DNA of 33,425 nucleotides from JAAYZQ01 sp034428935 (GTDB lineage Bacteria > Chloroflexota > Anaerolineae > JAAYZQ01): the NCBI GenBank assembly GCA_034428935.1, contig DAOUHB010000127.1:1-33425 (forward strand), written 5' to 3'. The notes beneath the pieces are model-generated. The model ran no database searches and had not been told where the DNA came from. It saw only the letters and a list, made by a program, of their open reading frames with translations. This document shows, one piece after another, positions 1-7,572 of the stretch. Positions within the stretch are counted from its first letter, which is position 1. Every line of letters starts with the position of its first letter. Both the position numbers and the translations under genes were made by a program.

Positions 1-2206
1 CCCCGGCGGCCACCAGTTGTTCGGCGTGGAACCTCGCCTCGCCCGTGCCCAGGCCCCGCAGGAAGCGGGCGATGTCGGCGGCGCTCAGGCCGTCGGGGTA
101 CCTGTCCGTGCCCTGCCAGCGCGTGACGGCCTTGACCACCTTGGCCTCGATCTCGGCCTGGGGCGAAACGTCCAGCTCGGTCACCTGCTCGTAGAGGCGG
201 TGGGCATACAGCCGCCAGCGCTCGACGATCTCCTGGGCCCTGGCCCAGTGGCGCAGCTCGATGATCCCCTCGTTCTCCAGGCTGGCCATGAGGGCTGCCA
301 CCCGCAGGCCCTTCTCGTGCAGCCGGCCATAGTTGCCGTCCAGGTCCGTCAGCTCGCTCTCCCGGGCCAGCGCCAGCACGGCCATGTTGTAGCGCTGCAC
401 CGCGTCGCGGACGCCCTCGCCCAGCGTGCACTTTTGCGGGCTGGGGTGATCGGACGTCACGATCTTTTCCCCGGTGGAGGCCCCGTTTCCGTTCACCTGG
501 TCCTTGATGTGCACCGTGGGCAGCCCCAGCCGCCGGTGCCAGTCCACCAGGGGGGTCATCAGCGCCGGGGGGTTGGGCCGCTGGCCCTCCGGGAACTGGG
601 TCGCGAGCACCTCGTTCCAGGGCGGGGTGATGAAGGCAAAGCGCGCCAGGAAGCCGTCGCCCCAGAGCTGCGTCCCCCTCCTGGCCACCGGCCGCAGGTC
701 GGCGGGCGTCAGGTTGGCGATGAGGGCCAGGTAGGGCAGCTTGACCACCTCGTCGCCCCGGGCGATGGTCGACCGGGCATAGTCCTCCGGGCAGTCGTCA
801 AGGGCGCGCAGCAGCCCGCGAAAGTCGGCCATGACCCCGTCGGTGCGGGCCATGCTCGCCAGCCAGGAGCCAAACTCCTCGGCGTACCAGCCGCGCTGGC
901 CGCAAAAGCCCAGGCGCATCGTGGCCGCCTGCCGTTCCTCCCCGTCCATGCCGGCCAGGTTGACCGGCAGCCCGCCGCCCGCCAGGGCGCGCACGAACGC
1001 CTGCGGCGTGGCCTCGTCCGCCGCCAGGAGATAGTTGAGGCCGCAGGCCCGCAGCAGCCCCCGGGCGATCTTGGTCGCGCTCGACTTGGCGTGCATGGTC
1101 GTCCGGCCGGCCAGGAGAAAATACAGGTTGGTGTAGCGGGGCTCGCCATAGTCGACGCACACCCGGCGCGCAGCCACGGTAGACAGCAGCCACAGGGCGC
1201 AGGCCTCGTGAAACCCGCAAAAGCTCCGGGGGCTCCAGGTGCGGCTGAAGGCGACATAGTCGTCCAGCCAGCGGCAAGCGTCGCGGCCCAGGTCCGGGGG
1301 CAGCCGGGCGTCCTCGGGCAGGGGCTGAAACCCGTGTTCGGCCTCCCTGCCCGGGAGCCCGCCCCCTTTCGGAGCCGGCGCCCGCCCGCCGCCGGGCACG
1401 GCTCGGGGCTGCTCCCGGCCGGCGTCCAGGCCGCTCCTCAGGGTGGCCCGCGCCTCCCGCTCCTCCAGCCCGGCGGCCAGGGCCGCGGCCAGGAGCCGGC
1501 GCTCCACCTCCCCCCGGTCCAGGAGCCCCGCGCCCACGAGCTGGCCCAGGGCAAAGGCAGCGGCGTTGAGCGTGTCGTTGCGGGTGCCGGCGGGGGCCGC
1601 CGCCATCCGGGCCACCTCGGCGTCGAGGGCGGCGAGGGCGTAGGCCGCGGTCCGGCGCGGGGCGTCGCCCGCCAGGAGCGCGGCCAGCGCCCGGGGCAGC
1701 GGGATGGGGTCGCGGTCCCGGGGCGAGATCTCCCAGGTGTAGGTCGTGCCATCGGCCAGGATCGAGGGCGGCAGCACGACGTACCCCCCCACGCCCCGGG
1801 TGTCGATGCCGGGGCCCAGCCGCCCGGCCGTGTTGCCCGGGGCGGGATCGGGGGCGGCAAAGAACAGGTGCCGGCCGCCGCTGGGCGTCCTGCTCGTGGG
1901 CGTCGCCGGCCCCGCGCCGCCGTCCAGGCCCAGCCGGGCCGCCAGGCCGGCCCAGCTCGCCACGCCGTCGTCCCCACCCTTGACGTCCAGGTCGACGACG
2001 AACAGGCCCGAGGGCCCGCACGCCAGGCCGACGTTGGCCCCTGGCCAGCGACTCCACCAGTCCCGGATCGTCCCCTCGCCGGCCGTGGCCTTGTGCGGCC
2101 AGTCCCGCAGGAGGGGGCGCTTGTCGCCCGGCCGGAGGGGATGGACGGCCCACCCCAGGCGGGCATAGGCCAGGGCGGCGGCGAGGAGTATGTTCTGTCC
2201 GCTCAT
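1..2206 (-). CDS. Bifunctional DNA primase/polymerase (Prim-Pol) with DUF3987-like helicase part, 3' end outside the window
   Basis: The minus-strand frame is open from the ATG at 2204-2206 to the window edge, more than 730 codons. Residues 1-170 carry the Prim-Pol hallmarks: a DLD metal motif (D72, D74) after a hydrophobic strand, an SGGRH motif (S109 to H113) and a GIDTRG motif with D135. Such domains synthesise primers and extend DNA in plasmids, phages and integrative elements. Further on, a stretch with AGRTTMHAKSSATK resembles a degenerate P-loop, and WYAEEFGSWL sits where a Walker B would be, as in DUF3987-type replication helicases; this second assignment is weaker. The start has no strong Shine-Dalgarno, but a sigma70-type promoter lies about 160 bases upstream. 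Prim-Pol is the confident part. The protein suggests that an integrated mobile element reaches into this end of the window. Confidence 0.8.
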   Translation of the reverse strand, partial: MSGQNILLAAALAYARLGWAVHPLRPGDKRPLLRDWPHKATAGEGTIRDWWSRWPGANVGLACGPSGLFVVDLDVKGGDDGVASWAGLAARLGLDGGAGPATPTSRTPSGGRHLFFAAPDPAPGNTAGRLGPGIDTRGVGGYVVLPPSILADGTTYTWEISPRDRDPIPLPRALAALLAGDAPRRTAAYALAALDAEVARMAAAPAGTRNDTLNAAAFALGQLVGAGLLDRGEVERRLLAAALAAGLEEREARATLRSGLDAGREQPRAVPGGGRAPAPKGGGLPGREAEHGFQPLPEDARLPPDLGRDACRWLDDYVAFSRTWSPRSFCGFHEACALWLLSTVAARRVCVDYGEPRYTNLYFLLAGRTTMHAKSSATKIARGLLRACGLNYLLAADEATPQAFVRALAGGGLPVNLAGMDGEERQAATMRLGFCGQRGWYAEEFGSWLASMARTDGVMADFRGLLRALDDCPEDYARSTIARGDEVVKLPYLALIANLTPADLRPVARRGTQLWGDGFLARFAFITPPWNEVLATQFPEGQRPNPPALMTPLVDWHRRLGLPTVHIKDQVNGNGASTGEKIVTSDHPSPQKCTLGEGVRDAVQRYNMAVLALARESELTDLDGNYGRLHEKGLRVAALMASLENEGIIELRHWARAQEIVERWRLYAHRLYEQVTELDVSPQAEIEAKVVKAVTRWQGTDRYPDGLSAADIARFLRGLGTGEARFHAEQLVAAG

Positions 2207-2366
2207 GGGGCTGCGCGCCCGGCGGCATGGCAGTTGTCTACGACGTGCACCGATGGTTCGAACATGCGAATCCTTTCCCCTCTATTACAGCACGTCTTTG
2301 GCCCTCTGTCTAGGACGAAATTGGCGAATTTTTGGCATTCGTCTTTTCCAGCCGGTGCCGGGGAAC

Positions 2367-2395
2367 AGTATAGCACAAATGTTCGGATTTGTCGA
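2367..2395 (-). promoter_or_regulatory. Sigma70-type promoter for the Prim-Pol gene
   Basis: On the minus strand, TCGACA (2390-2395) is separated by exactly 17 bases from TATACT (2367-2372). The start codon is about 155 bases downstream, leaving a long leader without an evident gene. Confidence 0.55.
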
Positions 2396-2497
2396 GCCCC
2401 CAGTTTTGGTGTGGGGGAAAATTTAATGTTGGGCCGCCCACCACGTGCCTGCCGGGGTGGATGCGCGCGCCTGCGAGCATTGGCAGGGAGAACTCGC

Positions 2498-2596
2498 TCG
2501 TAGTAACGACTTATGTTCTTTCAATTATCAACAAGGTAATAGGCCACGGCTCTATTACCGAATCATATTTTGAAAGTTCATAAGCCGTTACTACGA
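2498..2596. repeat. 99-bp imperfect palindrome, dispersed repeat family A, copy 1
   Basis: The outer arms TCGTAGTAACGACTTA (2498-2513) and TAAGCCGTTACTACGA (2581-2596) pair at 15 of 16 positions. The middle continues as a palindrome: CTTTCAA pairs with TTGAAAG, and GGTAATAG (2535-2542) pairs with CTATTACC (2552-2559) around a 9-base loop. The two halves are equal in length, so the whole element folds as one long hairpin. The interval 2207-2705 holds no convincing gene, only the promoter at 2367-2395 and this element. A diverged copy lies at 14835-14883 with similar flanks on both sides (GCTC to the left; CGAACC, TCTCCG and CAAC to the right). This looks like a MITE- or REP-type repeat. It lies downstream of the minus-strand NACHT gene, so it could also end that transcript. 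Confidence 0.75.
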
Positions 2597-2705
2597 ACCG
2601 TCTCCGGCAACCTGCCAGAGCGCTTGTCCTGCCATACTGAATTACGGGGAGCAGAGAATCCGAGGCGTCGAGTGCCCGGAGACGAGAGCCCCGGAGTCCA
2701 GAGGA

Positions 2706-5681
2706 TCAGACTCCAGAGGGAACGGGGGCCACCACCAGCCGAAAACCGAGGTAGACGATACGACCGCCCGGCGCGTGCCAGCCGCGGCAGGCGCAGCGGA
2801 CCATCCTTTGATCGTAGTCGAACGCCCCGCCACGAATCACCCGGCGGCCGCGATCTTGAAGTTTCTCCCGCCCATCCTTCGGGTCGTAAGGATAGCGCCT
2901 GTAAAGCGATTGGCACCATTCCCAGACATTGCCCGCCACGTCAACACAGCCGTAGGGGCTGTCGCCTGCCAGGCTGTAGGCGCCCACCGGCGTCGTGTCC
3001 CTCTTGCCCCCCTCGAGCGAGTTGCACTGGCCCGCATCCCACCCATTGCCCCAGGGGTAGATGCGCCCGTCCGTGCCCCGCGCCGCCTTCTCCCACTGGG
3101 CCTCCGTGGGCAGCGCCACCGGCAGGCCACTGCGCTCCGCCAGCCAGTCGCAATAGGCCCGGGCATCGCCCCACGAGACATAGACCACCGGGTGATCGTC
3201 CCGGCCTTTCACGTCGGGGGCAACGGCCGGCTTGTGCCCGCTGTCGTCCACAAAAGCCTTGAAGCGTGCGACCGTCACCGGGTAGCGCCCGATCCAGTAG
3301 CCGGGCAGTGCGACCGTGTGCTGCGGCAGCTCGTCGTCGAATGCCTCCGGGTCCCGGGCCGTGTCGCTGCCCATCAGGAACGGTCCCGGCGGCACCCAAA
3401 CCATCAACTGGCCCAGAATCCCTTCCCACACCTCGGGTGGGATCTCTTCCCAGAGCGGATCATTGCCCCGCGCAGCCAAACAGCGCAGTGCCGCCCGCCA
3501 AAGACGCTCGTCGGTGCCCTGCAGCGCTTTCCTCACCAGGTCTCGCGCGACCTCGCCCTTTCTGGTAAGCGCCTCCACGGCCAGCCCGGCCACCTCGGCA
3601 TCGGCGTCGGCGGCGGCCTCGAACAACGGCTCCGCCGCCCGGTCGCTGCCGGCACGGGCCAGGGCCTGCACCGCCCGGCGGCGATCGGCCGTGCGCCGCG
3701 AGCGCAACAGCCTGATGGAGCGATCTTCCACCCACAGGCGGGTCTCGTTGCCCACGGCGCGGCCCTCTTTGACACACGACAATGCCAGACAGGGGTTGGC
3801 GCGGCCCACGGCCCGCGCCAGCCAGTCCGGATCGTCGATGAGGCCCGCCAACTGGACCAGGGTCTCGGCCCACCAGTCCTCGGCCGCCAGCGCCGCCAGT
3901 CCCTGGGGCTTCCCGGTGAGCAGTCGCCGGATGGTCCGGCGGAGCCATCCCCATGCACCCGCGGCCCATTCCCGTTCCACCTGCTCGCGCAGGGCCAGCG
4001 CCGCAAAGTGCTCCTGGACCGTGTGGTGGGGGGCAAACCGCACCGCCTCCTCGCCGGCCAGCAGGCCGTGGCGCGCACAGGCATCCACCACCGCCCCGGC
4101 CTCCTCCCCCAACTGCGGGGCCAGGGCCCGCACCGCCTCGTCGCGCGGGCAGGCGAGCCGCCGGCCATCCTGGCCCAGGTGCCAGGCCAGGTCGGACAGG
4201 GCCTGCCGCTTGATAAGCTCCGGAATATTGGCGTCTCGGCGGCGCTCGGTGTCGCGGCGCAGCATGCGGGAAATAAAATGAGCGTACATCTCGCCCCGGT
4301 TGCCGGGCAGCGATTCCCCTGCCTTGCCTGCTTCCTTGATCAGCCACAGCATTAGCGGCAGGCGCGCCATCTCCTGCAGGCGCGGGTCCATGCCGGCGTA
4401 GAGAGCATCGCCTGCCACCGGACCCAGGTGGGCGACGAGATAGCGCCTCGCCTGCTTCTCGCCAATCGGCTCGACAACCACCGCCTGGCCCACCTCGTCG
4501 CGCACCTGGCGCCACAATTCGTCCTGGATGCGACTCGTTACGATCACCGGATGCGGCCTGCAGGTTGTCATCCAACGCACCAGCTCGTCTCGCAGCCCCG
4601 TGCGGCACTCAGCAGGCACTTGGTCGAGTCCGTCGAACAGAAAGAAGAACCGTGCCTGGCCCTCGTGAAGCAAGGCGGCCAATGCACGGTCGTCAGCCAC
4701 TCGCAGGTGGCCCGTTTCCTGGAGCAAAGAGCGCACCCAGTCAGCCAGCGGTTTGCCGTCGTAATGAGCCAGTCGCACCAGCACCGGCACGACCGGCTCT
4801 TTCCCGGCGCACAGTTCCCGGGCCAGGCGCTCCACGGCCATCGTCTTGCCGGAGCCGGGCTCGCCCAGCACGAGCAGACGGCCCGCAGCGTGGAGCGTGT
4901 CCAGCAGGTTCTGCGAGGATCCTCGTTGCCCGGCCTGGTAGGGGGAAGCCTCGATGGGCAGCGTGGCACGCTCCTCCTGGATGTAGACCGACATCCCGCC
5001 CCAGCGGCGGCAGGCGTCGTCCTCCAGCCGCTTGCGCAGGGCCGCGCGGTGGGCCTGTACGCGTTCCAGCGTGGGCAGGGCAGGCGCGACCGGCGTGTGC
5101 GCGCCTGGACGGATAAAGAACCTTTGCACGACGTCCGGGTGGCGCTGTACCTTCTCGTCCAGCTCGGTGCCCGCCCAGAAGTCACACGCCAATCCCTCTT
5201 GGTCACAGCGATCCAGCGCCGCCCACCGGGTACGGGCACTGACGTCACAGGTCACCAGGAAAATGAGCCCCACGGGCCGTTCAGCTTCCGGCAGAGAGGC
5301 CACCTTCTGGACTTCCTGCAGCGCATCGCGGGGGCCAAAGGTGGTGACCTTCTTGCATTGGAAGGCCCACCGTTGACCCTCGCGCCAGGCGGTGAAATCT
5401 CGCACCTGCTCGCTGCCGCTGGCTCCCAGGTGCTGGGCGCGCTCGTAGCCCTCGGCCAGGACCAACCGCAGGCAGAGGCGCTCAAACTGGTCTGGCGACA
5501 GCTTGTCGAACGGCAAGGTCGTGCCGGTGATGGCGGGCTTGGTTTCGGCCAATGCGCTGCCCTCGTGTTCTCCTCGTGCTCCCGTCGCACGTCGTAGTTC
5601 TGCAGCGGAGCGAGACGCCAGGCCCTGGGACCCGGGCCGGGGTCGAGCCTCGGGCTGGGCAGAGCCCCGAGGCATTCTCAT
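2706..5681 (-). CDS. PD-(D/E)XK nuclease - NACHT (STAND) NTPase - HEAT-like - FGE/SUMF1-domain fusion, probable defence or conflict protein
   Basis: 991 codons. Residues 55-190 form an Mrr-like restriction-endonuclease domain: FERLCLRLV helix, D95 in VRDF, and the Q108-C-K110 signature. Residues about 255-600 form a NACHT-type STAND NTPase with Walker A GEPGSGKT (273-280), Walker B FFFLFDGLD (345-353) and a VIVTSR sensor strand (379-384). Residues about 665-755 are alanine-rich HEAT-like repeats. Residues about 760-985 form an FGE-sulfatase/SUMF1 domain (MGSD, YPVTVARF, PTEAQWEKAARG, YPWGN, AGNVWEW, RGGAF, GFRLV). The catalytic CysX4Cys pair of true formylglycine-generating enzymes is absent; a C963-A-C965 pair sits nearby, so this domain probably binds rather than catalyses. 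STAND proteins of this layout are known or suspected antiphage switches: ligand sensing at the C-terminus, NTP-driven assembly, nuclease effector at the N-terminus. The start is uncertain: ATG at 5681 lies about 8 bases from the predicted transcription start, and a TTG at 5552 after GAGGG would begin just before the nuclease domain. Confidence 0.85.
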   Translation of the reverse strand: MRMPRGSAQPEARPRPGSQGLASRSAAELRRATGARGEHEGSALAETKPAITGTTLPFDKLSPDQFERLCLRLVLAEGYERAQHLGASGSEQVRDFTAWREGQRWAFQCKKVTTFGPRDALQEVQKVASLPEAERPVGLIFLVTCDVSARTRWAALDRCDQEGLACDFWAGTELDEKVQRHPDVVQRFFIRPGAHTPVAPALPTLERVQAHRAALRKRLEDDACRRWGGMSVYIQEERATLPIEASPYQAGQRGSSQNLLDTLHAAGRLLVLGEPGSGKTMAVERLARELCAGKEPVVPVLVRLAHYDGKPLADWVRSLLQETGHLRVADDRALAALLHEGQARFFFLFDGLDQVPAECRTGLRDELVRWMTTCRPHPVIVTSRIQDELWRQVRDEVGQAVVVEPIGEKQARRYLVAHLGPVAGDALYAGMDPRLQEMARLPLMLWLIKEAGKAGESLPGNRGEMYAHFISRMLRRDTERRRDANIPELIKRQALSDLAWHLGQDGRRLACPRDEAVRALAPQLGEEAGAVVDACARHGLLAGEEAVRFAPHHTVQEHFAALALREQVEREWAAGAWGWLRRTIRRLLTGKPQGLAALAAEDWWAETLVQLAGLIDDPDWLARAVGRANPCLALSCVKEGRAVGNETRLWVEDRSIRLLRSRRTADRRRAVQALARAGSDRAAEPLFEAAADADAEVAGLAVEALTRKGEVARDLVRKALQGTDERLWRAALRCLAARGNDPLWEEIPPEVWEGILGQLMVWVPPGPFLMGSDTARDPEAFDDELPQHTVALPGYWIGRYPVTVARFKAFVDDSGHKPAVAPDVKGRDDHPVVYVSWGDARAYCDWLAERSGLPVALPTEAQWEKAARGTDGRIYPWGNGWDAGQCNSLEGGKRDTTPVGAYSLAGDSPYGCVDVAGNVWEWCQSLYRRYPYDPKDGREKLQDRGRRVIRGGAFDYDQRMVRCACRGWHAPGGRIVYLGFRLVVAPVPSGV

Positions 5682-5695
5682 TTCTCTCGTTCGAG

Positions 5696-5724
5696 ATTAT
5701 ATCACCCTTCTGGGTGGACTGCAA
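5696..5724 (-). promoter_or_regulatory. Strong sigma70-type promoter for the nuclease-NACHT gene
   Basis: On the minus strand, TTGCAG (5719-5724) and TATAAT (5696-5701) are spaced by 17 bases. Transcription would begin near 5689, only about 8 bases ahead of the ATG at 5681. Translation is therefore either almost leaderless or starts further inside. The rest of 5725-5926 shows no recognisable gene. Confidence 0.6.
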
Positions 5725-5926
5725 ACTGGGGGTGCTGGACCTTTCCGCCGGAACCTGAAGGCGGGACAGCGGCCCGCGACCTCCCAGGACGCGCCTGCTT
5801 CAACGTGTGGCACCTGGAATGCGCTGGAGAGGATGGACCTCGGGACGTTCCAGGCTATCGCGGCGCGGGATGCGAAAGATCTGTACCGCTCGCTGTTGGA
5901 TGCCTTAGGATGATCTGGCGTCTCAC

Positions 5927-6517
5927 TTAAGAATAACCCATGACATCCAGGAATATTGAAGAAATGACAAACCACAGTGCCGCCACTGACGTGAGCGAGA
6001 AGCCATACCACAGTAACATATAGCCCAATTCTGTGCCTTCCTGCAAGTCTGAATAGCGATCTGACTTATCACCTTTTGAGTGTTTGGGGAGTTGAGTCGG
6101 CAGAAATCGGTAGAAGACTAACCACCGGAAGATGTGTGGCTTTTTGCTGTTTTTGAAGTATGAGGAAGTAAGGTATCGGTCTACTGTCCGAGGGATCTTG
6201 GTGACTATATACTGCCAAAAGAGGATGAACGAGGCCGTGCTTGTCATAGCGAACGCGAGCAAAGCAGGCAATCTCAAGACCCAAGGCAACATTGACGCCG
6301 CGGTAAAGCCCGAAAGCGCAGCAAGGGCAATGGCAACTTCAATGATAGCTGGGTCTACGGCGGGGTTGCTGATTTTGTACAAATAGGTCTCTACCTCGCC
6401 ACGGGACGCCATACCCACAACTTCGCCGCCGACCAGCTTAGCGAAATGCTTGCCTCGTACTTGGCGAAGGGTATACTCTGCAGGATGACCTCCTAGATCT
6501 AGAATTTTCTCATCCAT
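5927..6517 (-). CDS. Unknown integral membrane protein, 196 residues
   Basis: I do not recognise a family. The first 50 residues are soluble and charged. They are followed by two closely spaced hydrophobic segments (about residues 57-75 and 80-105), a basic loop containing RTVDRY and KKPHIFRW, and a C-terminal hydrophobic segment (about 168-192). The ATG at 6517 follows an AGAGG/AGAGAACGG purine stretch. Codons are visibly richer in A and T (ATA, TTA, AAA, AAT) than in the surrounding genes, which points to horizontal transfer. The gene lies upstream of the nuclease-NACHT gene on the same strand, but the latter has its own promoter, so joint function is only a possibility. It reads as an intact gene. 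Confidence 0.6.
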   Translation of the reverse strand: MDEKILDLGGHPAEYTLRQVRGKHFAKLVGGEVVGMASRGEVETYLYKISNPAVDPAIIEVAIALAALSGFTAASMLPWVLRLPALLAFAMTSTASFILFWQYIVTKIPRTVDRYLTSSYFKNSKKPHIFRWLVFYRFLPTQLPKHSKGDKSDRYSDLQEGTELGYMLLWYGFSLTSVAALWFVISSIFLDVMGYS

Positions 6518-6780
6518 ACCGTTCTCTTACACCTCTAGTGGCCGCCTTTGTCTGTTGGAAAGTAGATGCCTGCTTCCCATTACAACTGCCCCGCATCCTC
6601 GTGGATACACTAGGCTTTCCTCGCGGGTGCAGTCCTTGTACTTTTGGTCACTCCGTTAGGTTGGTCCGCCGCTTGCACTTCACATCCCCTCTGCACACCG
6701 GCCCGCAACGACGCCCGCTCACCGGGCTGTCAGAATGGATGCAATCATCGCCAGATCGACACGCACACCATTCACAGTAG

Positions 6781-6906
6781 GCGGAGATCTTCGCCTTTCA
6801 CGTCCCGGGCTCTAGCGACGCAGCCATCTGGCTTATCAAACCTGAACAAGAAGGAGCAGCTGGATACCTGCTCAAAGACCTAAGGCCAGACCAGGCGAGC
6901 AGGTGA
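6781..6906 (+). pseudogene. Possible response-regulator fragment (receiver-domain scrap)
   Basis: A 41-codon open stretch, preceded directly by an in-frame TAG and ended by TGA at 6904-6906. It encodes FHVPGSSDAAIWLIKP followed by EGAAGYLLKDLRP. The GAAGYLLKD segment is typical of the receiver domain of NarL/FixJ-type response regulators around the conserved lysine. No start codon, phosphoacceptor aspartate or DNA-binding domain is visible nearby. This would be a decayed remnant. The identification rests on one motif. The rest of 6518-6780 shows nothing I can assign. Confidence 0.25.
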
Positions 6907-6922
6907 CAACCGTCGCCTGCTC
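6897..6922. terminator. GC-rich hairpin beyond the methyltransferase relic
   Basis: GAGCAGGTGAC (6897-6907) pairs with GTCGCCTGCTC (6912-6922) over 11 bp with one G-T wobble and an AACC loop. It lies 12 bases past the stop of the minus-strand relic at 6935. No run of T follows on either strand, so it is a weak terminator or a simple RNA end structure. Confidence 0.4.
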
Positions 6923-6934
6923 TTCCTCGCCATA

Positions 6935-7216
6935 CTACAGCAGTGGCTTCTGTACTCCCGGCTGCTTCTGTGCTTTTTCGGCTTGCTTGAACGTGCCGTG
7001 CTCGGCCGGCATCCTCACGGTTGACCCGACCAGCAGATCGACTATCCTAGCCTCTGATTCCTGGCCGCTTTCGTCCTTGAACAGGACGTTGTACGACCGG
7101 TTAGAGTTGAACGACGGATCGAGGTATACGAGATCGACGCTTCCGCCGTCGATGTACTCCCGCAGCAGGGGCAGATTGTCACCGTAAAGGAGGGTATTCC
7201 GTGTGATTAGCGCCAT
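6935..7216 (-). pseudogene. Adenine-type DNA methyltransferase relic with large internal deletion
   Basis: The 93-codon frame begins like a DNA N6-adenine methyltransferase of the type III / N6_N4_Mtase class: LYGDNLPLLREYI, then the catalytic-type motif DLVYLDPSFNSNRSYNVLF, where DPSF stands for DPPY. After about residue 55 it jumps to a sequence that looks like the extreme C-terminus of such enzymes (IVDLLVG..VRMP....FKQAEKA....LL). The several hundred residues in between, including the SAM-binding FxGxG region and target-recognition part, are missing, yet the frame is kept. Family members are usually 400-900 residues. A plausible promoter (7333-7361) and an AAGGTAGG-like ribosome site remain, so a short protein could still be made, but it cannot be an active methyltransferase. 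No partner restriction gene is visible. Confidence 0.65.
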
Positions 7217-7332
7217 GACTACCTACCTTTTGAAGGCCACTTATGATCGAGACTTTCTCCACTCCACCGCGTGGCTCCTGCTGTAAACCACACCCTGACG
7301 TTGCCGCTGAGGACGTAACCTGGAATACCAAA

Positions 7333-7361
7333 ATTGTACCACGGTTTGCCTATTCCTGCAA
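7333..7361 (-). promoter_or_regulatory. Promoter of the methyltransferase relic
   Basis: On the minus strand, TTGCAG (7356-7361) and TACAAT (7333-7338) are spaced by 17 bases. The start codon at 7216 lies about 110 bases downstream. Confidence 0.5.
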
Positions 7362-7396
7362 AACCCGTGACCTGACCCCATGCGGCGGCGAGTTGT

Positions 7397-7465
7397 CAAC
7401 GAATAGACAACGAATAAACGAATTCTGGCGTTCCCTCATTCGTTTATTCGTTTCTCGATTCGTTG
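7397..7465. repeat. Palindromic repeat family B, copy 1
   Basis: The left arm (7397-7423) and right arm (7438-7465) share CAACGAAT and AACGAATAAACGAAT in inverted order, with small differences between these blocks and one length difference. The loop (7424-7437) is pyrimidine-rich. A second copy of the same layout and size is at 29305-29371. The A/T-rich arms contrast with the GC-rich surroundings. It is a MITE-like or terminator-like dispersed hairpin. Confidence 0.75.
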
Positions 7466-7572
7466 GCCGCATCGTCCCCAGTCCCCGATCCCCACCATCG
7501 ACAACCCATTGGTGCGCCCGGCGTGACCCTTGGGGTTACTGCCAAGTCGGCCAACGCCCCAGCGAGCTCGCC

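Noticed and set aside
2250..2275. tRNA T-loop-like GGTTCGAAC
   Set aside because: No acceptor, D or anticodon stems can be drawn around it.
17..2503. Long plus-strand open frame opposite the Prim-Pol gene
   Set aside because: Its product is low-complexity Gly/Pro/Arg sequence without domains, a mirror of the real minus-strand gene in GC-rich DNA.
5503..5913. Plus-strand frame ending in a plausible-looking peptide (AIAARDAKDLYRSLLDALG)
   Set aside because: The first half overlaps the NACHT gene antisense and the end matches no family I know; no ribosome site or promoter. A gene remnant is possible but not supportable.
6538..6883. Two short plus-strand frames
   Set aside because: No ribosome sites, no recognisable motifs, and unrelated amino-acid composition; only the scrap at 6781-6906 has a possible identity, in another frame.
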